NCBI GenBank assembly: GCA_964502665.1
Contig: CAZCXP010000028.1
Span: 1 to 21,318 of the forward strand
DNA from: SOKG01 sp964502665
GTDB taxonomy: Bacteria > Chloroflexota > Dehalococcoidia > SZUA-161
Reading direction: 5' to 3'
DNA: 21,318 nt
The notes under the pieces were generated by a model. The model ran no database searches, was not told where the DNA came from, and worked only from the letters and a program-made list of their open reading frames with translations. Positions 15,624 through 21,318 of this stretch are shown in pieces. The stretch's first letter is position 1; the number at the start of each line of letters is the position of its first letter. Position numbers and translations under genes: made by a program.

Positions 15624-15719
15624 CCGTTCGCCCTGAGCCCCCGCGTACGCGGGGGGGGCCATTCATGGTTCGAGGCCGACAGGTCGGCCGTCCTACGGCC
15701 CAAGCTCACCACGAACGGC
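15624..15719 (+). repeat. Composite palindromic element, copy A, with an inserted double hairpin
   Basis: Modules in order: CCGTTCGCCCTGAG (15624-15637); an 18-base perfect palindrome CCCCCGCGT/ACGCGGGGG (15638-15655); a quasi-palindromic module starting ATTCATGGTTCGA (15661) and ending AAGCTCACCACGAACGGC (15719). The last module is interrupted at 15674-15700 by 27 bases that are absent from copy B at 17465. The insert folds as two hairpins, GGCCGAC/GTCGGCC and GGCCGT/ACGGCC. Confidence 0.8.
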
Positions 15720-15721
15720 AT

Positions 15722-15761
15722 CTCGGGGTAGGTCGCCCGACGTCGGGCGACCTACCCCGAG
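15722..15761. repeat. Perfect 40-base palindrome
   Basis: The first 20 bases (CTCGGGGTAGGTCGCCCGAC) are the exact reverse complement of the next 20, with no loop spacer. It directly follows copy A of the composite element. A short TTTT follows at about 15765, so it might also stop transcripts from the left, but the uninterrupted symmetry suggests a mobile-palindrome origin. Confidence 0.9.
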
Positions 15762-15908
15762 TGTTTTAGTGATTCGCCAGCGGGCACCACAGGAGGGCGG
15801 TTTCTGAGAGGCCTTTTTCATATGAGAAGCACTAACTTCACATAAGATTTATAGTGCGACCATCATCCTCTGGTTGTCTTCGTCCCTTTCTGACCCCCGA
15901 AAGTCTGT

Positions 15909-17153
15909 TTAGGCCTCAAGCACCCTTTTCACCAGGGAGAGCTCGTCTCTTATCAGCCGGGGCATTAAGAAATTCCTTTTGATGTTCTCTTTGCCCTCTC
16001 TCCCCAGTTGAACAGCCAGCTCTCGGTTTCGGAGGAGATGTACCACCTTCTCAGCACATTCCTCGACGCTGTCAGCAAGGTAGTTGCTCAGGTTTCCAGT
16101 CATCTGCATGGGAATGCCGCCCGCATTGCCAGCAACTACAGGGGTACCTTTCCACAATGCCTCAGACACGACCAGGCCAAAGCCTTCCCTGATCGACTTC
16201 TGGACCGCTACATCGCAGGCGGTTTGGAAGGCATTCACCTGCATGCTGCCGACGCCAGTCAGATTGGTGAAGACGTGAATGTCCTCGTCCTTGTCGGCCT
16301 CAGTGTGAATGGCAGCATACATACCCCAACCTTCGGGGTCGTCGCCAGCCAGCGAACCAACGAGAGCCAATTGGAGCCCCGGCAGTTTTTCCCTGGCGAG
16401 TTGGTAGATTCTGATGACACCGAAAGGGTCCTTCCACGGGTCGAACCTTGAAACCTGGAGGATGAGTGGCCGCTCCCGGTCTATTCCAAGGTTATCGGTC
16501 ATCTCGCGGCATAAGGTCCTGGGGAGAGACATGTTTTTTGCACTGAAGGCATCTATGGCCGGGGCCATGGTGGCTATATGGGGTACTCCGAGCCCAGTCG
16601 GGATGAACTTGTCCATGGTGAATACCGCTGCGTCGTACTGCTCTATGTAGGGAGATAGAAAAGCCCAGGCACCTTCATCTGGCTCCGATGTATCTATATG
16701 GCAGCGCCAAATCCACCTGGCCCCCGTATCACCGCTGAAGTGTCTCAGTGCCGCCGGCTGGGGGTCGTTGACAATGAATACATCGTAATTGCAATCTATC
16801 TCCCGTGCGTTCATCTGGTTTTGCGTCTTGTACCGACCTTGTGCCTCTTCTCGCTGGATTAGTGAACCGTCGCCGCCCTGCAATGCATTGTGCAAGCTCT
16901 TGGTGATGGTGAAAAAGCGACGATCCCCGTGGATGACCTGCCAGTCGATAGTGAGGCCTACGCTGCGCACCAGAGGGATATAGGAACTGAGCAGCTCGGC
17001 CACCCCTCCTCCGAATGACGTTGAGTTGACGTGGCACAAACGAATGCCTTTAAGCTCATCAGCGAGCTTCTCTATCTCATCGATGAGCTCATTGCCCAGT
17101 ACCAATCTATACTTTTGTAGATCCCTTACCCCGACCGATACTTTGTTCAGCAT
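15909..17153 (-). CDS. treT: Trehalose glycosyltransferring synthase-like GT4 enzyme
   Basis: A 414-residue GT4 glycosyltransferase with the TreT hallmarks: N terminus LNKVSVGVRDLQKYRLVLG, glycine loop FGGGVAELL (47-55), HGDRRFF (75-81), WRCHIDTSEP (149-158), and the GT4 EX7E motif E323-E331 (EGFGLVVSE). TreT joins glucose to a nucleoside-diphosphate glucose to make trehalose, reversibly. The related trehalose phosphorylases share this fold, so the reaction is assigned by resemblance. No other trehalose gene is near. The start is supported by the family N terminus. The ATG lacks a good ribosome site, and the candidate promoter leaves only about eight bases of leader. Trehalose as an osmoprotectant would fit the TrkA/Usp genes, though these are distant. 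Confidence 0.85.
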   Translation of the reverse strand: MLNKVSVGVRDLQKYRLVLGNELIDEIEKLADELKGIRLCHVNSTSFGGGVAELLSSYIPLVRSVGLTIDWQVIHGDRRFFTITKSLHNALQGGDGSLIQREEAQGRYKTQNQMNAREIDCNYDVFIVNDPQPAALRHFSGDTGARWIWRCHIDTSEPDEGAWAFLSPYIEQYDAAVFTMDKFIPTGLGVPHIATMAPAIDAFSAKNMSLPRTLCREMTDNLGIDRERPLILQVSRFDPWKDPFGVIRIYQLAREKLPGLQLALVGSLAGDDPEGWGMYAAIHTEADKDEDIHVFTNLTGVGSMQVNAFQTACDVAVQKSIREGFGLVVSEALWKGTPVVAGNAGGIPMQMTGNLSNYLADSVEECAEKVVHLLRNRELAVQLGREGKENIKRNFLMPRLIRDELSLVKRVLEA

Positions 17154-17168
17154 GTGGCTTTCGCGGTG

Positions 17169-17197
17169 AGTATATCAGCAAGCTGACAACGCCGCAA
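17169..17197 (-). promoter_or_regulatory. Candidate promoter of treT
   Basis: Minus strand: weak -35 TTGCGG (17197-17192), 17-base spacer, good -10 TATACT (17174-17169). Start of transcription expected near 17162-17161, only eight or nine bases before ATG 17153. Confidence 0.45.
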
Positions 17198-17234
17198 GCT
17201 ACCTGTGTATTTCTTCGTACCAGCCCCCCTTGAG

Positions 17235-17426
17235 CTATGTGCTCACATCGGAAGCCAAGGTGCCGCCGCTGGCCCAGTTCTCTTTAGCTATGTCATCAAA
17301 GATGACTATGGTTGCCTCCGGTGTGGTATGAGCGATGGTTACCACAGCCTCGGTGATAACCCGGGCCAGCTCTGCTTTTTGGGCATGGGTTCTTCCCTCC
17401 CACATCTCGATTCTCACTATGGGCAT
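17235..17426 (-). CDS. 4-oxalocrotonate tautomerase-family protein
   Basis: A 63-residue protein of the normal length for the family. It begins MPIVRIEMWEGRTHAQK: after Met removal Pro is the catalytic N terminus, and the Arg in GRT matches the substrate-binding Arg11 region. The middle ITEAVVTIAHTTPEATIVIFDDIAKENW matches the family fold, which works as a hexamer. Members tautomerise 2-hydroxymuconate-type enols or dehalogenate small acids; the physiological substrate is unknown here, with no aromatic-degradation genes nearby. GAGAGGAGG stands nine bases before the ATG. The composite repeat lies immediately upstream, so its promoter is either within or beyond the repeat. Confidence 0.88.
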   Translation of the reverse strand: MPIVRIEMWEGRTHAQKAELARVITEAVVTIAHTTPEATIVIFDDIAKENWASGGTLASDVST

Positions 17427-17464
17427 TTCAAACGACCTCCTCTCACGAATTGATATGCCAGTCC

Positions 17465-17530
17465 CCGTTCATGGTTCGACAAGCTCACCACGAACGGCCC
17501 CCCGCGTACGCGGGGGCTCAGGGCGAACGG
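17465..17530 (-). repeat. Composite palindromic element, copy B
   Basis: Same modules as copy A but on the opposite strand: CCGTTCATGGTTCGAC to CACGAACGG (17465-17497), the 18-base palindrome CCCCCGCGT/ACGCGGGGG (17499-17516), and CTCAGGGCGAACGG (17517-17530). The quasi-palindromic module is in the other orientation relative to the palindrome and is intact, without the 27-base insert. A fragment of this module, CCGTTCGTGGTGAGC, is at 21304-21318. Confidence 0.85.
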
Positions 17531-17619
17531 ATTAAGCTCTGTTTTCCTGACTCATTCGGCATGGCTAGATATTAGCACATACCCGAAGCAAGACAAGCTG
17601 CCTGGCCTTGATATTGGGA

Positions 17620-17648
17620 TTGTTGGGCAACGCCACCAGGTGTATAAT
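17620..17648 (+). promoter_or_regulatory. Candidate promoter of the cysteine-rich small gene
   Basis: -35 TTGTTG (17620-17625), 17-base spacer, perfect -10 TATAAT (17643-17648). Start near 17655, about 32 bases before GTG 17687. Confidence 0.55.
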
Positions 17649-17686
17649 GAGGACGTAAAAAGTCAGAAAGAGAGCAGAGGGTTCAC

Positions 17687-17851
17687 GTGCGGTCTCGTTG
17701 GCTGGACAGCATCAAGATGAAGGTACAAAAAGCGCTGGGGAAGAAGGTATTCCTATGCGACACTTGTATGTGGGACTGGCGCAGCGCTTGCCACAATCCA
17801 GCACGTCCCAATGCTACCTCGTGCCCCGATTACAAAAAGCGGGGGACATAA
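17687..17851 (+). CDS. Cysteine-rich small protein, likely zinc-binding (54 aa)
   Basis: I found this in the sequence directly. From GTG 17687, five bases after AGAGGG, it reads 54 residues; an internal ATG at 17717 would give 44 but has no ribosome site. The N-terminal part is basic (VRSRWLDSIKMKVQKALGKK). The core has four cysteines as CDTC (Cx2C), seven residues, C, ten residues, C, within a compact segment WDWRSACHNPARPNATSCPDY. This dense Trp/Cys/Pro pattern looks conserved and could bind one zinc or iron. It has its own promoter. The overlapping 72- and 152-residue frames lack such features. No named family recognised; it converges with the dehydrogenase gene. Confidence 0.68.
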   Translation: MRSRWLDSIKMKVQKALGKKVFLCDTCMWDWRSACHNPARPNATSCPDYKKRGT

Positions 17852-17906
17852 CCTCAATCGACGGCCTTGGCGCAGTAGCGGCATCGTTATGTCAACTTGC
17901 CGCCAG

Positions 17907-18758
17907 CTACTTGTAGTCGTAGAACCCCTTGCCTGTTTTCCGCCCCAGATGCCCTGCTGTGACCATCCTCTTCAGCAACAGAGGTGCAGCGAACTTGGGG
18001 TCCTTGGTCTCCGCATACATCGCCTCGGTAATGTAGAACATGGTATCCAGCCCGACAAAGTCAGCCAGCGTCAGGGGGCCCATGGGGTGATTAAGGCCGA
18101 GCACCATGCCATTGTCGATATCTTCCCTTGTGGCCAAGCCAGCCTCCAGCACTCTTACAGCTTCAAGCATCAAAGGCGTCAGCAGGCGGTTTACGATAAA
18201 AGCAGGCGTGTCCTTGGCTACGATGACCGTCTTGCCCAAGGACTTGCCGAGGCCTTTCGCCGTGTTTAGCGTTTCCTCGCTGGAGACGATGGTGGTTACT
18301 ATCTCAAGCAGTTTCATCACGGGCACAGGGTTGAAGAAGTGCGTCCCGATTACCCGGTCGGGTCTCTTGGTCGCCATCGCAATCTCGGTGACAGACAGGC
18401 AAGAGGTATTGGTGGCTAGAACCGCGTGAGCGGGACAAATTCTGTCAAGCTCAGCGAAAATCCTCTTCTTCAAGTCCATGTTTTCAACGACCGCCTCAAC
18501 CACCACATCGCAATCGGCGAAATCCTCGGTATTTGTGGTGCCCTTCAGCCGCGCCAGTATAGCCTCCCCATCCTCCTTAGCTAGCTTGCCCTTCTCCACG
18601 CTCCTGGCAAGCTGGGTCTTAATCATGCCCAGACCTTTGTTCAGCAGTTCGTCGTTGATCTCCGATACCGTCACTTGATACCCGGATTGAGCACAGGTCT
18701 GGGCAATGCCCGCGCCCATCAGCCCGCAACCTACTACTCCGACCTTCTTGATCTCCAT
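17907..18758 (-). CDS. 3-hydroxybutyryl-CoA / 3-hydroxyacyl-CoA dehydrogenase
   Basis: A 283-residue stand-alone enzyme that interconverts 3-hydroxyacyl-CoA and 3-oxoacyl-CoA with NAD(P)(H). The Rossmann motif GCGLMGAGIA (10-19) opens the protein, S119 lies in TNTSCLSV, H140 in GTHFFNPVP is the catalytic base with E152 (KLLEIV) as partner, and N190 follows in PAFIVNRLL. The C terminus ends GRKTGKGFYDY, as expected for the full-length single-function form. AAGGAG is four bases before the ATG. It stands alone, but it would act next to the thiolase and dienoyl-CoA reductase-like enzymes of this window in acyl-CoA metabolism. Confidence 0.95.
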   Translation of the reverse strand: MEIKKVGVVGCGLMGAGIAQTCAQSGYQVTVSEINDELLNKGLGMIKTQLARSVEKGKLAKEDGEAILARLKGTTNTEDFADCDVVVEAVVENMDLKKRIFAELDRICPAHAVLATNTSCLSVTEIAMATKRPDRVIGTHFFNPVPVMKLLEIVTTIVSSEETLNTAKGLGKSLGKTVIVAKDTPAFIVNRLLTPLMLEAVRVLEAGLATREDIDNGMVLGLNHPMGPLTLADFVGLDTMFYITEAMYAETKDPKFAAPLLLKRMVTAGHLGRKTGKGFYDYK

Positions 18759-18798
18759 TACACTCCTTTTTCGTCCCGTAATTCGGTATGCCTGTACA

Positions 18799-18828
18799 AA
18801 TATATCAAGCGGGGATGGCCCTCGTCAA
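18799..18828 (-). promoter_or_regulatory. Candidate promoter of the 3-hydroxyacyl-CoA dehydrogenase
   Basis: Minus strand: -35 TTGACG (18828-18823), 18-base spacer, -10 TATATT (18804-18799). A hairpin GCCCTCG/CGAGGGC (18818-18839) covers the -35 box, which could be an operator or the end of the upstream transcript; no T run supports a terminator. Confidence 0.5.
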
Positions 18829-18862
18829 GGCGCGAGGGCTTGGTTGATGGTGATTGCATGGC

Positions 18863-19600
18863 TCACCAGCCGTAGCTCAGCCTGGTGATCAGGCGCGAAG
18901 GCAGACCATATTCTGCCATCTTTCGCTGGGTTATGTTGATCTCGTAAGGGACACGGTAGTGCCAGATGGCGCCATGTGCGCTGTCGTATATAGCGTAGCT
19001 GGCCCGCGGGTCGCCATCACGAGGTTGCCCCACACCGCCGGGGTTGATGATCAGCCTGTTTTGCTCAAGCCTCAGAGGGCTATCCAGGGGGAATTCGCGT
19101 AGGAGACAGTCCTCGCTGCTGGCAATGTGCTCAAAAACCAGTGGTACATGGCTGTGTCCAACCAGGCAGAACCTGGTCTGAAAATAGTTGAAGCTGACCT
19201 TGGCGCTGTATGTGGAAAGCAGGTACTCCCAGATCGGCTCGCGAGGGCTGCCATGAGCCAGCGTGAAGTCACCTTCATTGAGGGTAAGAGGCAGGCTGTC
19301 AAGGTAATCCACTTCCTCGGGGCCGAGTTGTTGACCGTTCCAGCGACAGGCAGCAGCGGCCTCGGGATTGAAATCGTTCAGATCGATCTTGCCCAGCGAT
19401 CCCCAGTCATGATTGCCGGCAATACACACGTGCTCGTACTGGCGGAGGAGCTCGATGCACTCTCTGGGGTCAGGGCCGTAGCCAACAATATCTCCCAGGC
19501 ACCAGATGCGATCAACCCCTCCCCTCTCATCAATATCGTGGAGCACTGCCTGGAAGGCAGCCAGATTGCTGTGGATATCGGAGATGATCGCGTAACGCAT
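18863..19600 (-). CDS. Metallophosphoesterase (YfcE/MJ0936-like phosphodiesterase)
   Basis: A 245-residue calcineurin-like phosphoesterase. All metal motifs are present: DIH (D8, H10), GDIVGYGPDP (36-45), GNHD (62-65), H116 in AHGSPREP, and GHSH (148-151). The GDIVGYGP form is typical of the small bacterial and archaeal phosphodiesterases that hydrolyse phosphodiesters, sometimes cyclic nucleotides, using two metal ions. Substrate unknown. AGGAAG lies seven bases before the ATG. It is divergent from thiL, with 83 bases between the two start codons. Confidence 0.93.
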   Translation of the reverse strand: MRYAIISDIHSNLAAFQAVLHDIDERGGVDRIWCLGDIVGYGPDPRECIELLRQYEHVCIAGNHDWGSLGKIDLNDFNPEAAAACRWNGQQLGPEEVDYLDSLPLTLNEGDFTLAHGSPREPIWEYLLSTYSAKVSFNYFQTRFCLVGHSHVPLVFEHIASSEDCLLREFPLDSPLRLEQNRLIINPGGVGQPRDGDPRASYAIYDSAHGAIWHYRVPYEINITQRKMAEYGLPSRLITRLSYGW

Positions 19601-19647
19601 GTCTGCTTCTTCCTAATATATCAGGTTTAGCCCTCTTAGACTAGCGG

Positions 19648-19676
19648 TTGTGGACTGAATCTGAAGCGGCTATAAT
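19648..19676 (+). promoter_or_regulatory. Promoter positioned for leaderless thiL mRNA
   Basis: -35 TTGTGG (19648-19653), 17-base spacer, perfect -10 TATAAT (19671-19676). ATG 19684 begins eight bases after the last -10 base, so transcription should start at the start codon. No ribosome site and no room for a thiamine riboswitch. Confidence 0.7.
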
Positions 19677-19683
19677 CTTACTG

Positions 19684-20673
19684 ATGAAAGTTTCCGAACT
19701 GGGAGAATTCGCCCTCATCGAGCTAATCGCAGAGATCGTGGGCAAGGCGTCAAGTAAGGATATTGTCGTGGGAATCGGCGATGACGCCTCAGCTTGGCGG
19801 ACTGAGGCTTCCATCCAAATTGGAACCACGGATATCCTGGTCCAGGACGTTCACTTCACCCTGAAAACCGTTACCTGGCGTGACTTGGGCTGGAAGGCGC
19901 TTGCGATAAATATCAGTGACATCGCCGCTATGGGCGGAAAACCTGGCTATGCTTTGGTCTCGCTGGGCCTGCCGCCGGAGACCGAGGTGGACAGCGTTGC
20001 TGAGCTCTACCGGGGGCTGATGGAGATAGCAACGAAGTACGGTGTTGATATTTGCGGCGGCAATATCAGCAGCGCACCCGTGGCTATTATCAACCTCAGT
20101 GTCATAGGAAAGGCATCCGAGGAAATCCTCACCCGCTCGGCGGCCTTGCCAGGCGATCAGATCGCGGTGAGTGGTTACCTGGGGCAGGCTGCGGCTGGCC
20201 TCAAGATGCTGAAATCGGGGCTCAACTTTGACCCGGAGACAAGCGCTTTCCTCAGAGAAGCTCACCTGCGCCCATGCCCCAGGGTTGCCGAGGGCCAGAT
20301 ACTGGTACAGAATGGAGTGAGGGCAGCGATAGACCTTAGCGATGGGCTGGTAAGCGACCTGGGCCATATCGGCAAGGCGAGCCATGTTGCGGCCAGGGTA
20401 TGGGTACATAGATTGCCCATCCATCCGCTGGTGAACGCTGCCTTCAAGGAGGAATCGCTGGGTCTGGCGCTTTCGGGCGGCGAGGATTACGAACTCCTTT
20501 TCACAGCCAGGGGCGAGGTTATCGACCGTGTCAAAGGGCTCATGCCGAGCCCGGTGACGGTGATAGGTGAGATTCTGAGTGGTGAGCCAGGGCAGGTAAA
20601 GCTTTACGATGAACGAGGCGAGGCAATCGAGTGGAGCGAGAGGGGATGGGAGCACTTCAGGTCGGCGGGTTGA
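19684..20673 (+). CDS. thiL: Thiamine-monophosphate kinase
   Basis: A 329-residue ThiL, which phosphorylates thiamine monophosphate to the active diphosphate with ATP. Start at ATG 19684 gives the family N terminus MKVSELGEFALIE. Motifs in order: GIGDDAS (30-36) and TTDILVQDVHF (48-58) for metal and substrate, the glycine-rich GWKALAINISDIAAMGG (69-85), DLSDGL (217-222) and GGEDYELLF (265-273). The upstream frame to 19648 overlaps the promoter and is not expected to be translated. The gene's 3' end overlaps tsaE in another frame, so the pair is co-transcribed. No other thiamine gene is nearby. Confidence 0.95.
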   Translation: MKVSELGEFALIELIAEIVGKASSKDIVVGIGDDASAWRTEASIQIGTTDILVQDVHFTLKTVTWRDLGWKALAINISDIAAMGGKPGYALVSLGLPPETEVDSVAELYRGLMEIATKYGVDICGGNISSAPVAIINLSVIGKASEEILTRSAALPGDQIAVSGYLGQAAAGLKMLKSGLNFDPETSAFLREAHLRPCPRVAEGQILVQNGVRAAIDLSDGLVSDLGHIGKASHVAARVWVHRLPIHPLVNAAFKEESLGLALSGGEDYELLFTARGEVIDRVKGLMPSPVTVIGEILSGEPGQVKLYDERGEAIEWSERGWEHFRSAG

Positions 20674-21158
20674 GAGAGATCGTGTTCTCTGTAGATGTGA
20701 TCAGCAATAGCGCGGAGCGGACTCGCAAAGTCGGGGTGAGGCTTGGTGAGTTGGCGGTGGCCGGAGATGTCATACTTCTGGTGGGTCCGCTGGGGGTGGG
20801 GAAAACCTGCCTCGCCCAAGGCATCGCCTGGGGTTTGGGAATCGATGACTATGCCGTGAGCCCTTCCTTTGTGTTGGTTAGAGAGTATCAGGGTAGGCTG
20901 CCCTTATATCATATCGACTTCTATCGCCTCGACAGGATCGAAGAGGTGGCATATCTCGGGCTCGACGACTATCTCTATGGCAGCGGCGTATGTGTCGTGG
21001 AGTGGGCAGAAAAGGGGTTGGAGGTGCTTCCAAGGGAGCACCTGCTCATCCAGATGGAGCATCTTGCCCCGACCAAACGAAAGCTCAATTTTTTGCCCCA
21101 GGGACCGAGATATGTGGAGATGCTCTCTAAGCTGGAGCGTTCAGCGTTCAATTCGTAG
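20646..21158 (+). CDS. tsaE: tRNA threonylcarbamoyladenosine ATPase subunit TsaE
   Basis: TsaE is the small ATPase that works with TsaB and TsaD to make t6A37 in tRNAs reading ANN codons. From ATG 20646 the product has 170 residues: P-loop GPLGVGKT (47-54), SPSFVLVREY (72-81, switch-like), HIDFYRL (89-95) and VVEWAEKG (117-124). The start is uncertain: GTG 20631, TTG 20670 (overlapping the thiL TGA) and GTG 20682 (nearest to the family's usual N terminus before SNSAERTRKVG) are alternatives. It overlaps the thiL end by up to 28 bases. The stop codon TAG is formed by the first bases of the GTAGGGTGGG repeat. Confidence 0.92.
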   Translation: MGALQVGGLREIVFSVDVISNSAERTRKVGVRLGELAVAGDVILLVGPLGVGKTCLAQGIAWGLGIDDYAVSPSFVLVREYQGRLPLYHIDFYRLDRIEEVAYLGLDDYLYGSGVCVVEWAEKGLEVLPREHLLIQMEHLAPTKRKLNFLPQGPRYVEMLSKLERSAFNS

Positions 21159-21186
21159 GGTGGGTGCAGCAAAGCGGAACCCACCA
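21155..21186. repeat. GTAGGGTGGGTG repeat, third copy, on the tsaE stop codon
   Basis: Starts GTAGGGTGGGTG and ends GGAACCCACCA, matching the copy at 15382-15413 at 26 of 32 positions by my hand alignment. Its bases two to four (TAG, 21156-21158) are the stop codon of tsaE. Confidence 0.85.
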
Positions 21187-21193
21187 ACTTATC

Positions 21194-21318
21194 TAAACAA
21201 ATTCAAATATAAAAATGCAAAAGGCAAAGGAGTAGCGTCGTGACTCCTGTCACGACGAAGAATTCGTTGCCACAGCGAATGATGAGAATTGACATGCGAG
21301 ACTCCGTTCGTGGTGAGC
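21194..21318. repeat. Repeat cluster at the right edge
   Basis: In order: a fragment like the left arm of the smpB-ssrA palindrome (21194-21208); a hairpin with nine-base arms CGTCGTGAC/GTCACGACG and loop TCCT (21236-21257); a hairpin ATTCGTTG/CAGCGAAT with one G-T pair (21262-21280); and the start of a composite-element module, CCGTTCGTGGTGAGC, cut by the window end. I see no gene here. Confidence 0.7.

Noticed and set aside
15382..15761. CRISPR array
   Set aside because: The repeats are palindromic units of different kinds without regular spacing or uniform spacers, and no cas genes are present.
15401..15769. Two plus-strand frames of 122 and 100 codons in the repeat island
   Set aside because: They are built from palindromic repeats, and the translations are low-complexity with no ribosome site or domain.
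19601..19683. Thiamine riboswitch before thiL
   Set aside because: Only 83 bases separate the divergent starts and the promoter touches the start codon, leaving no transcribed leader.
19789..20655. Long minus-strand frame of 288 codons
   Set aside because: It lies fully antisense to thiL, whose motifs are complete. It shows no domain and is a codon-bias shadow.

Overview
The window looks like a piece of a draft or metagenome-assembled genome of an anaerobic Chloroflexota bacterium, probably near Dehalococcoidia. This is inferred, not proven. The tmRNA tag reads GEREYALAA, which resembles the Dehalococcoides-type tag as I remember it. The mix of CoA-linked enzymes and the many intergenic palindromes fit such a genome. 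A 100-base run of N at 9836-9935 marks a scaffold join, so order across it is less certain.

Layout. The left edge holds the 5' part of a minus-strand tRNA-Arg(UCU). At 165-6512 there is a loose set of enzyme genes: an old-yellow-enzyme/2,4-dienoyl-CoA reductase-like flavoprotein (-), two doubtful small ORFs, an AT-richer phytoene desaturase-like flavoprotein (+), a phosphotriesterase-family metallohydrolase (-) and an alpha/beta hydrolase (-). At 6850-9219 there is a forward run: universal stress protein, two TrkA-type RCK proteins (one N domain only, one N+C) and prephenate dehydratase. Then come two small overlapping minus-strand membrane-associated genes, the gap, and an S41 C-terminal processing protease carrying a Pro/Thr repeat linker. 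It is divergent from an HMG-CoA-synthase-like/DUF35 fusion followed by an SCP2-type thiolase.

At 14053-15076 lies the trans-translation pair smpB and ssrA (tmRNA) with a clear terminator. 15080-15900 is a gene-free island of nested palindromic repeats. Then follow treT (trehalose synthase, -), a 4-oxalocrotonate tautomerase-like gene (-), a second repeat cluster, an untracked 54-residue cysteine-rich gene with its own promoter, 3-hydroxyacyl-CoA dehydrogenase (-), a metallophosphoesterase (-), and the forward overlapping pair thiL-tsaE. A further repeat cluster starts on the tsaE stop codon and runs to the window end.

Common threads: acyl-CoA chemistry (dienoyl-CoA reductase-like, thiolase/DUF35, 3-hydroxyacyl-CoA dehydrogenase), housekeeping (tmRNA/SmpB, TsaE, ThiL, PheA) and stress or ion homeostasis (Usp, TrkA, TreT). 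I see no phage, CRISPR, transposase or classical defence system. The most interesting points are apparently leaderless promoters at smpB and thiL, the missing active-site Glu in the HMG-CoA-synthase-like fusion, two cysteine-rich small proteins, and a mosaic repeat family in which one element has been inserted into another.
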